This document shows, piece by piece, positions 40,401-46,706 of a stretch of 46,706 bases of DNA. Every line of letters starts with the position of its first letter. Position 1 is the first letter of the stretch. The notes under the pieces were generated by a model that was not told the origin of the DNA, did not search any database, and was given only the letters and a program-made list of their open reading frames with translations. The translations under genes and the position numbers were made by a program. This DNA comes from Clostridiaceae bacterium (GTDB lineage Bacteria; Bacillota; Clostridia; DUPQ01): contig JAAYBX010000129.1 of NCBI GenBank assembly GCA_012729955.1, positions 1 through 46,706 on the forward strand, read 5' to 3'.

Positions 40401-43400
40401 TGCACTTCATTGTCCTTCAATGATTCAATTTTTCTGTAACTGTCTTTTCTACTGTCAAAACCGCACAGTATGCCATATGGGCAGTATTTGCAGGCAGTCG
40501 TATCCTTATCTTTTATGGGTAGCACTTCAAATCTGCCTTTTAAGATATTTTCTGCTGATGAAATTATTGTTTTTTCTATACTTTCATAAATCTTATTCTG
40601 AATTTCTGTACTAACTATTTTGGATTTTCTGATGTTTTTTTCATCAATCAGCTGATAAATTCTATTTGTTCCGTCATCAAAAGTGTATCCGGGTAAAACT
40701 TTATTATTATCCATATATGACTTGTCTTTACTGTTTTCAACTTCTGAGTATTCATGCTCAATCGTCATATAGTACATTCCAGCCAGTTTTGCATCTGTTG
40801 ATTTATAGTATGCGTAAGCATATAAAGCCAGCTGTATGTCATGACCTTCCTTTATCCTGTATAAAGCAACATTATTATCCGATGTCTTGTAATCAATAAT
40901 ACGAAAGAACTCCAAGCCGTTTGTATCGGCTGTATCAATCCTGTCTACCTTTCCTGTGACTTTTACTTTATTGCCATTTACATTTAATTCAAGAGGTCTG
41001 ATATCTGATGATTCATCAAATTTCGCTTCTAAGTACTTTGGTCTCATCTTTTCATTCTTCATGATATCCAATGATATTTTTATAGTTTCAGAAGCTTGCT
41101 GTATCGCTCTTTTCTTGACATACTCCAGTATGGAGTCGCGTTTATATATATTCTGCGTTTTTCCATTCAAATCAGCGGATTCTTCACATAACCTGTATAT
41201 CTCATCATATGTATAATTAAGATTATCTTTATCAATCCTGCTCATTACATTAAATAAAATAGAGTGTTTCATTGATCCAAGATTGCTTGAGAAGTATTCA
41301 AACTCTTTTCTCTCTTCTAATTTTAGACCATATGACATCAAAAAACTGTAAGGGCATTTCACATACTGTTCAAGCATTGTAGGACTTAAAATTAGTGAGC
41401 CACCAAAAATCAGCTCAGAAATATCTTTTGATGTTAAATTTGAAGTATCAGACGATATATTCAGCAATTTCTCAAATTCGGTATCTTTGAAGACGGTTTG
41501 AATATCTGATTTTGAAGGAAACAGAAATGGGAAAGCAGTCTTGATATTATGTGCATATTCATATGAAGGAATATCAATTCTGGTTATTGTTTTTAATTGC
41601 GGGAAAATTTCCAGTATCTTTGATAGCCAGACTGAAATAAATGAATCTGAACCGTCAATACTGTTTGCATGATACGACAGGTGTAACCTGTTCTTCGGGC
41701 TTTGCATAAGCTCATAAATCTGATATTCCTCTTTGATTGCTGAAAGTTCAGGATCATTTGTTATCTCATATCCGTTTTCCCTGATTTTTTCAATTTCCGA
41801 ATCATTGAACAAAGACTTGCTTTCGTTTACGGAAGGAAACATCCCTTCATTGACACCAAGGATAATCACAGTATCATAGTCCCTTATATCGGTTCTTGCT
41901 GCTGTTGTAAGAAAAACACAGTCTTTTGTTACAGGAGTAATACCGATAGATGCTTCCATTATCGCTGTTTTGATTATGTTATTGTAGTATTCGACAGGTT
42001 TCTTGCTATTGGCTGTCATAATGACAAGCTGATCTAGAATATCTATAAATGAGTTAAAGCACTGTCTTGCCTGCTCTGCTCCGTCTGAATCAGTATAGTT
42101 CTCATTATTACTTGTTTTTTCATATATGCCGGAAATTTGAATGAGTTCGTACAAGCAGACTGCAAATTCTTTCGGGCTGCATCCATATTTTATCTTTTCA
42201 AAGAAAGGATTTAAAAAATCGGTAATTTCTGCTCTAATCCTGTTCATCTTCTCGTCATAAGCGTTGTCCTCATAATTCCAGACTGTATTCCATGCTTTTT
42301 TCTTTGATATACCCCATTTGATAATATAATTTTCTAACTTAAAAGCATCATTTTCGTTTATGAATGAGTACATATTCTTTATGAATCTGGAAATACTGCT
42401 AATGTCATAATCCCATATATATATGTCAAGTATCGAGATTATGAACTTGATTATCGGATTTTCTGCAAGGATTTTTTTCGAGTTTATATAATAAGGAATG
42501 TCATACTGGTCAAAAACAGCTTTTATTACCCTCTCATATGAAGTTACATCAGAAGCAACACAAAGAATGTCCTTAAATCTTAATCCCCTGTTCTTAACAG
42601 CATTCATAATTCTTATCGCAGCATACTCTACTTCTTCATATATATCATATGCCTTAAAAACTTCAATTGCATCCGGTACCTGATTACTTTTTTCGTATTT
42701 CGAGCGAAAGAGATTATCAAAAAGAACCTCTAAGGTTTTTAAATTACCTCTTGCATCCATAAATGAATAATCATTCTCTTCTATAATATTTATATTCTGA
42801 GTCTTGGCTTCCTTTTTTATCTTGTCTATAGTGGTTTGCGGTATTGTGAATAGGTCATTATCCGGTCTTTTCATTCTATAATCCATACACAGGGATATAT
42901 TTATCCTTTCAGCCTTTTTCATAAATGCTTTTATCACATCAAATTCCTTCGAGGAAAAAAATGCAAATCTGTCAAACCATATTATGCTGTTATCAAAAGC
43001 TGATGTGTTCTTAATATGCTCACATAGCATGTCATATAAATCAGTCTGGTCGTTAAGGCCGCTGTCCTTCAAAATTGTTAAATAACCCTCATATATTTTA
43101 GATATTTCAAAAAATTTCTTTCTGGATGACTCAGATATGTTGTCTTTTTGGCTTATGTTCCGGATATCTTCATAAGATATATTATTTGCCCTAAGCTCAT
43201 CAATCGTCTGTTTTGCAAGAACTGAGAACCCCGGATAAGTTTTCGATTTGTTATAGAATTCCAGCCTCATATCATCTTTGTTCAATAATGAATAAAGAAG
43301 CATTGTCTTTCCGGTATCATTTATTAATTCATCACAATCAATATACCTTAAATCAAAAAATCTTTGCATCAAACGGCTGAAAGTCATAACTTCTACTTTC

Positions 43401-43570
43401 ATAAAGCCTTTACCAGATGCAAGCTGTTCCTCATAATACGAGGAAAACTGTTCAGGGATAACTACGATAAGACGATATTTATGGTTCTTTTTTATCGATT
43501 CATTAATTTCATTTATAAATATTTCAGTTAATGCTTTCTTTTTTGGTCCGTATAGTATTCTGATACTCAT
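40394..43570 (-). CDS. addB: ATP-dependent helicase/nuclease subunit B
   Basis: A 1058-residue partner of AddA. The C-terminal nuclease has RIIDYKTSDNNVALYRI and KGRFEVLPIKD. The iron-sulfur cysteines of AddB are present: one in EQYVKCPYSFLM and three in CKYCPYGILC (C-x2-C-x5-C), which staple the nuclease domain. The helicase-like half includes IPEQFSSYYEEQL, VIILGVNEGMFPS and HLSYHANSIDGS. The N-terminal Walker A, normally Gx4GK[ST] in AddB, reads ILYGPKKKALTE (43525-43555) and lacks the GK[ST] core, so ATP binding by this subunit is doubtful; AddA keeps its motor. The ATG follows the psuG stop without a gap (TAAATG), implying coupling. Confidence 0.95.
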   Translation of the reverse strand: MSIRILYGPKKKALTEIFINEINESIKKNHKYRLIVVIPEQFSSYYEEQLASGKGFMKVEVMTFSRLMQRFFDLRYIDCDELINDTGKTMLLYSLLNKDDMRLEFYNKSKTYPGFSVLAKQTIDELRANNISYEDIRNISQKDNISESSRKKFFEISKIYEGYLTILKDSGLNDQTDLYDMLCEHIKNTSAFDNSIIWFDRFAFFSSKEFDVIKAFMKKAERINISLCMDYRMKRPDNDLFTIPQTTIDKIKKEAKTQNINIIEENDYSFMDARGNLKTLEVLFDNLFRSKYEKSNQVPDAIEVFKAYDIYEEVEYAAIRIMNAVKNRGLRFKDILCVASDVTSYERVIKAVFDQYDIPYYINSKKILAENPIIKFIISILDIYIWDYDISSISRFIKNMYSFINENDAFKLENYIIKWGISKKKAWNTVWNYEDNAYDEKMNRIRAEITDFLNPFFEKIKYGCSPKEFAVCLYELIQISGIYEKTSNNENYTDSDGAEQARQCFNSFIDILDQLVIMTANSKKPVEYYNNIIKTAIMEASIGITPVTKDCVFLTTAARTDIRDYDTVIILGVNEGMFPSVNESKSLFNDSEIEKIRENGYEITNDPELSAIKEEYQIYELMQSPKNRLHLSYHANSIDGSDSFISVWLSKILEIFPQLKTITRIDIPSYEYAHNIKTAFPFLFPSKSDIQTVFKDTEFEKLLNISSDTSNLTSKDISELIFGGSLILSPTMLEQYVKCPYSFLMSYGLKLEERKEFEYFSSNLGSMKHSILFNVMSRIDKDNLNYTYDEIYRLCEESADLNGKTQNIYKRDSILEYVKKRAIQQASETIKISLDIMKNEKMRPKYLEAKFDESSDIRPLELNVNGNKVKVTGKVDRIDTADTNGLEFFRIIDYKTSDNNVALYRIKEGHDIQLALYAYAYYKSTDAKLAGMYYMTIEHEYSEVENSKDKSYMDNNKVLPGYTFDDGTNRIYQLIDEKNIRKSKIVSTEIQNKIYESIEKTIISSAENILKGRFEVLPIKDKDTTACKYCPYGILCGFDSRKDSYRKIESLKDNEVQW

Positions 43571-44473
43571 TTACAGTTCGTATGCTATCTTGGCTGCAAC
43601 TGTTGAATTATTAAGGACAAGCTTGACATTTGCAGCAAGGCTTTCACCTGAAGTCAGCTCTTTTATCTTATCGAGAAGAAATGGAGTAATTTTCTTACCT
43701 TTTACGCCTAACTTATCCGCATCCTTTATAGCTTCTTTAATTACATTATCAATATAATCTTTATCCATTGAATATTCTTTGGGTATTGGATTTGCTACAA
43801 CTACTCCTCCTTGGAGTCCAAGATTCCATTTTGCATTAATTATATCTGCAGCATGCTTTGCATCATTAACAGTATAATCGACCGCATACCCGCTGTCATC
43901 AGTATAAAATGCTGGGAATTTCTCTGTTCTGTAGCCTAATACAGGTACACCCATAGTTTCAAGATATTCTAAAGTCAGACCTATATCGAGAATGCTTTTC
44001 ACACCTGCACAAACAACAGCTACTGATGTTTTTGCAAGTTCCTGAAGGTCAGCTGATATGTCAAAAGTGTACGAAGCATTTTTATGGACTCCTCCTATAC
44101 CCCCAGTTGCAAAAACTTTTATACCCGCTAAATGAGCTATTATCATTGTTGCAGCTACTGTAGCAGCTCCATCTTGTTTTTGAGCAACTACTGCAGGTAA
44201 ATCTCTTCTTGACATCTTTAAGATACCTTTAGCTTTTGCAAGATATTCAATCTCCTCTTGTGTTAACCCTGCTTTCAGCCTTCCATCAATTACAGCTATT
44301 GTTGCTGGGACAGCATTATTTTTCCTTATAATGTCTTCGCACATTAAAGCAGTTTCAATATTTTTTGGATATGGCATACCATGACTTATAATCGTAGATT
44401 CAAGCGCGACTATAGGTCTGTTTTCATTTTTCGCTTTCTTGACTTCCTCTGAATAATCGATATAATTTACCAT
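43571..44473 (-). CDS. psuG: Pseudouridine-5'-phosphate glycosidase
   Basis: A 300-residue enzyme that splits pseudouridine 5'-phosphate to uracil and ribose 5-phosphate, with a catalytic Glu and Lys and a Mn2+ ion. The signature is clear: VALESTIISHGMPYPKN near residues 22-38 (with the catalytic Glu), AVIDGRLKAGL, KMSRRDLPAVVAQKQDGAAT, VFATGGIGGVHKNA and VVCAGVKSILDIGLTLEYLET. Length matches (about 305). The gene follows psuK by 1 bp and precedes addB without a gap. With psuK it forms the degradation route for pseudouridine released from RNA turnover. Confidence 0.96.
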   Translation of the reverse strand: MVNYIDYSEEVKKAKNENRPIVALESTIISHGMPYPKNIETALMCEDIIRKNNAVPATIAVIDGRLKAGLTQEEIEYLAKAKGILKMSRRDLPAVVAQKQDGAATVAATMIIAHLAGIKVFATGGIGGVHKNASYTFDISADLQELAKTSVAVVCAGVKSILDIGLTLEYLETMGVPVLGYRTEKFPAFYTDDSGYAVDYTVNDAKHAADIINAKWNLGLQGGVVVANPIPKEYSMDKDYIDNVIKEAIKDADKLGVKGKKITPFLLDKIKELTSGESLAANVKLVLNNSTVAAKIAYEL

Positions 44474-44474
44474 T

Positions 44475-45389
44475 TTAATTCATTTCCTTTAACATTGTTA
44501 ATACTTTATATTTAGTTATTTCTTTACTTACTGCGCTTGGACTGGATAATGTAATGAAGCTCATTATACCTGCAAGCCTCATACAATACAATGTATCATA
44601 CCCTTGCATAATTCCATATGCTATTCCTGAAGCATACGCATCACCGGCACCATTTACAGATACAATCTGAGAAGCAGGAATAGCACTTATATGAATCGCA
44701 TTATTTTGTTCGTATGCTGTGCTTCCATCAACTCCTTCTGTCACAAAAATCTTATTGTTATATTTTACAGACATGATTTTGCCGTTATCCTGACTGTATT
44801 CTATCCCATATAAACTTTCGAACTCTTGTCTGTTAAGCTTGACTGCATATATTTTTGAAAGACTTTTTTTGAGTTTTATAACCTTTGCAGAAGAAACTGC
44901 TTCAGCGATAATTATCCTGTTCTTAAATTTGGTTGTTATATATTCAATCATGGACTCAGAAAGATTACAGTCAATAACTATACATGATGCATGTTTTAAT
45001 AAAACAGTATACTTATCTATATGCGAAAAAGGAATATTCATTATTCCATCCGAATCACATACTGCAGCAGACATTTGCCCTTTATAATCTTCCAAAGAGA
45101 CATATGTCCCTGTCGAATATTGTGTTGTTTCGTATGAATGTACAGTCGATATGCCTAGCTCGTTACAGGATTTTTTCAACATGTCTCCGAAATAGTCATC
45201 AGAAAAAGTTGTTATAAATTCGCAGTCTACTCCCATTCGGACAAGATTTTCACATATATTTCTTGCAACTCCTCCAGCACTTAAAGTTACTTTACCAATA
45301 TTAGATTCATTTTGTATGACATCTTTTACTGCTTTTCCCGTTATATCAGCATTTATACCTCCAATAACGACAATGTAACCGTTTTCCAT
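44475..45389 (-). CDS. psuK: PfkB-family kinase, probable pseudouridine kinase
   Basis: A 304-residue sugar/nucleoside kinase of the ribokinase (PfkB) family. The opening VVIGGINADITGKAVKDVI, SAGGVARNICENLVRMGVDC and the catalytic NGAGDAYASGIAYG with the general-base Asp are present, along with DCNLS and FVTEGVDGSTAY. The GG-x-A-R-N segment is the substrate-binding region of PsuK-like enzymes. Assignment to pseudouridine rests on fusion-like coupling to psuG one base downstream, a known pairing. The ATG follows AGGAAGGAAG at 5 bases. A weak extended -10 (TGATATCAT, 45411-45418) lies upstream. Confidence 0.88.
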   Translation of the reverse strand: MENGYIVVIGGINADITGKAVKDVIQNESNIGKVTLSAGGVARNICENLVRMGVDCEFITTFSDDYFGDMLKKSCNELGISTVHSYETTQYSTGTYVSLEDYKGQMSAAVCDSDGIMNIPFSHIDKYTVLLKHASCIVIDCNLSESMIEYITTKFKNRIIIAEAVSSAKVIKLKKSLSKIYAVKLNRQEFESLYGIEYSQDNGKIMSVKYNNKIFVTEGVDGSTAYEQNNAIHISAIPASQIVSVNGAGDAYASGIAYGIMQGYDTLYCMRLAGIMSFITLSSPSAVSKEITKYKVLTMLKEMN

Positions 45390-45410
45390 ATAAACTTCCT
45401 TCCTATGCTA

Positions 45411-45419
45411 ATGATATCA
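45411..45419 (-). promoter_or_regulatory. Possible extended -10 of the psuK-psuG-addB-addA operon
   Basis: On the minus strand TGATATCAT (TATCAT at 45411-45416 with TG upstream) stands about 22 bases before the psuK ATG. No good -35 is visible 17 bases upstream, so this is tentative. Confidence 0.35.
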
Positions 45420-45501
45420 CATCTTATCGTATATCTGCTATACATTAGGAATAATATTTATAATATGATTTAGAATATAACTTATAATTCCGCAGTTCTG
45501 T

Positions 45502-45530
45502 TTGACACTGTTCATCTGTAAATATACAAT
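45502..45530 (+). promoter_or_regulatory. Promoter of the D-2-hydroxyacid dehydrogenase gene
   Basis: A perfect TTGACA (45502-45507), 17-base spacer and TACAAT (45525-45530). Transcription would start near 45537, which puts the first in-frame ATG (45531) upstream of the transcript. Confidence 0.85.
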
Positions 45531-45551
45531 ATGTTAATGAAGAGTATTTTA

Positions 45552-46544
45552 ATGAGCAATTCAAAAGATAAGGTATATTCAGTATATAATGATGCAGCAT
45601 TATTCGAGTTAAAAAAGCTTACGGATATAAATATTTCTGTCTGTTACACTAAAGAAGACATACTTTCAGATTATTGTATTTCCAAAGATACTGAATACAT
45701 CTTTTCTACTTGGGGTATGCCTTTTTTTTCAAAAGAAGAAATACATACTGTGTTCCCTTCTTTAAAACATATATTTTATGCAGCTGGATCAGTTCAGCAT
45801 TTTGCAAGACCTTTCCTGGAATCCGGTATTTATGTACACTCCTCTTATAAAGCAAATGCCATTCCTGTCGCTGAATATACAGTAAGCCAGATAATACTTG
45901 CAAATAAAGGGTTTTTTCTCAACTGTTTTTATCAGTCAAATAATTTAAAGCAGAAAGCTGCGGATATAAGGAATAATGTTAAAGGTACATATGGGTGTAA
46001 TGTCGGTATTATTGGAGCTGGAGCTATAGGAAGTCTTGTTATAAGTATGCTTAAAACATCATACAAAGTAAATATACTTGTTTTCGATCCTTTTTTGTCA
46101 GATGATAAAGCCTTAAAAATGGGTGTAAAGAAAGTTTCATTAAATAAACTTTTTTCTGATTGTGCAGTTATATCAAATCATCTTGCAAATAACGAACAGA
46201 CTAAAGGAATGCTTGATTACAGCTGTTTTAGCCTAATGGGAAAGTATTCAACATTCATAAATACTGGAAGAGGTGCTCAAGTTATTGAGAAAGATCTGAT
46301 AAAAGCGCTTAAAGAAGACACAACGAGATGCGCAGTCCTGGATGTTACTGATCCTGAACCACCTTCTGATGATAGTCCTCTTTTTACAATGCAAAATGTT
46401 TTTTTGACTTCACATATTGCAGGATCTCTGTCAGAGGAACTTTATAGAATGTCTGAGTATATGGTAGATGAATTTAAAAGAGTTCTTCTTAAGGAGGAGC
46501 TTTGTCATCAAGTTACCTTAGAAATGCTTTCAACAATGGCTTAA
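45552..46544 (+). CDS. D-isomer-specific 2-hydroxyacid dehydrogenase family protein
   Basis: A 330-residue NAD(P)-dependent oxidoreductase. The Rossmann motif is NVGIIGAGAIGSLVISML near residues 150-167; FINTGRGAQVIEKDLIKALKE, VLDVTDPEPPSDDSPLF and the catalytic His in LTSHIAGSLSEE follow. The usual LTS.H.AG element is intact. These enzymes reduce 2-oxoacids or oxidise D-hydroxyacids; the exact substrate (glycerate, lactate, phosphoglycerate-like) is not given by sequence. Three in-frame ATGs occur (45531, 45537, 45552). The promoter excludes the first, and GAAGAG lies seven bases before 45552, so I use that. It is divergent from psuK. Confidence 0.85.
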   Translation: MSNSKDKVYSVYNDAALFELKKLTDINISVCYTKEDILSDYCISKDTEYIFSTWGMPFFSKEEIHTVFPSLKHIFYAAGSVQHFARPFLESGIYVHSSYKANAIPVAEYTVSQIILANKGFFLNCFYQSNNLKQKAADIRNNVKGTYGCNVGIIGAGAIGSLVISMLKTSYKVNILVFDPFLSDDKALKMGVKKVSLNKLFSDCAVISNHLANNEQTKGMLDYSCFSLMGKYSTFINTGRGAQVIEKDLIKALKEDTTRCAVLDVTDPEPPSDDSPLFTMQNVFLTSHIAGSLSEELYRMSEYMVDEFKRVLLKEELCHQVTLEMLSTMA

Positions 46545-46562
46545 TGCATCTTTTTGTTGAGT

Positions 46563-46651
46563 TTCCGTAAAATGCATTCTCAATCAGTAAAATCACTGCT
46601 TCTCATGGAATATCTGAAGGACATAGAAAGAAAAGATAGCATTTTACGGAA
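46563..46651. repeat. 13-bp perfect inverted repeat with 63-bp spacer
   Basis: TTCCGTAAAATGC (46563-46575) and GCATTTTACGGAA (46639-46651) are exact inverted copies. They follow the dehydrogenase stop by 18 bases. A T-run behind a tight stem is missing, so this is not a normal terminator. The arrangement could be a small mobile-element end, an attachment site or a paired protein-binding site. Confidence 0.7.
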
Positions 46652-46669
46652 TTAAGCACATAAAACTCA

Positions 46670-46706
46670 AATCCCAGCCACCAGAAACAGTTCCCGCCAT
46701 GCCGGA
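46670..46706. other. GC-rich window end, origin unknown
   Basis: The last ~35 bases (from about 46670, CCCAGCCACCAG onward) are clearly richer in G and C than everything before them. No gene can be supported in 162 bases after the dehydrogenase stop. The shift may mark the border of an inserted element or another genome segment. Confidence 0.4.

Noticed and set aside
1-46706. CRISPR arrays, insertion sequences, integrases, toxin-antitoxin pairs
   Set aside because: No regularly spaced direct repeats, transposase or integrase motifs, or small paired toxin-like genes were found anywhere in the window.

Overview
The window is AT-rich, densely packed bacterial DNA. It suggests a member of the Clostridia (Bacillota), probably an anaerobe. 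The case rests on gene content: MutS2, AddAB instead of RecBCD, RemA next to YicC and RpoZ, single-chain glycyl-tRNA synthetase, pyruvate phosphate dikinase, DUF5685 beside a J-domain protein, a DUF4080-type radical SAM enzyme, clostridial-type cell-wall amidases and AGGAGG ribosome-binding sites. I cannot name the genus. No plasmid, phage, CRISPR or antibiotic-resistance genes are visible. The last ~35 bases are clearly more GC-rich than the rest and may be the edge of an inserted element.

Layout. (1) 1-13919, minus strand: two tandem N-acetylmuramoyl-L-alanine amidases, then, from a promoter of their own, rph, rdgB, dnaE, pfkA, pgsA, a DUF5685 protein, a J-domain protein, a small membrane protein, a TIM-barrel sugar isomerase-like protein and the start of mutS2. 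Spacing is tight, with many 1-8 bp overlaps. (2) 14047-15109: a small unknown gene divergent from a cysteine-cluster protein, then tRNA-Gln(CUG). (3) 15298-20746, minus: yicC, remA, rpoZ, glyS, ppdK in one operon with a clear promoter and a terminator. The gmk gene usual between remA and rpoZ is missing. (4) 20849-26040: a DUF362/ferredoxin protein divergent from a DUF1015-like protein, then dinB with a B12-binding radical SAM gene. (5) 26163-29527: tRNA-Lys(CUU), yhaM, and an ABC transporter pair lacking a substrate-binding protein but coupled to a lipoyl-less E2-like acyltransferase. (6) 29809-32199, plus: aspartate kinase and an exported TIM-barrel protein. (7) 32203-36279, minus: a three-gene redox cassette (Old Yellow Enzyme-like protein with a four-cysteine cluster, SDR dehydrogenase, fumarate-reductase-like flavoprotein). 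(8) 36357-45389, minus: psuK, psuG, addB, addA and a CYTH protein. (9) 45552-46544, plus: a D-2-hydroxyacid dehydrogenase, followed by a 13-bp inverted repeat and the composition shift.

How the genes fit together. Much of the window is housekeeping: replication and repair (dnaE, dinB, addAB, mutS2), nucleotide-pool cleaning and RNA processing (rdgB, rph, yicC, yhaM), lower glycolysis (pfkA, ppdK), phospholipid synthesis (pgsA) and wall hydrolysis. ppdK, together with the lack of pyk beside pfkA, suggests that PPDK may serve the pyruvate-forming step. The least explained parts are the redox cassette (32203-36279), the ABC/E2-like operon (27188-29527), the DUF362/DUF1015 divergent pair with its two palindromes, and the exported TIM-barrel protein at 31246-32199.

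Promoters of the TTGACA-N17-TATAAT type were read directly at several places and used to correct start codons of yicC, the cysteine-cluster gene and the terminal dehydrogenase. All functions are assigned from protein motifs by eye; no database search was run.
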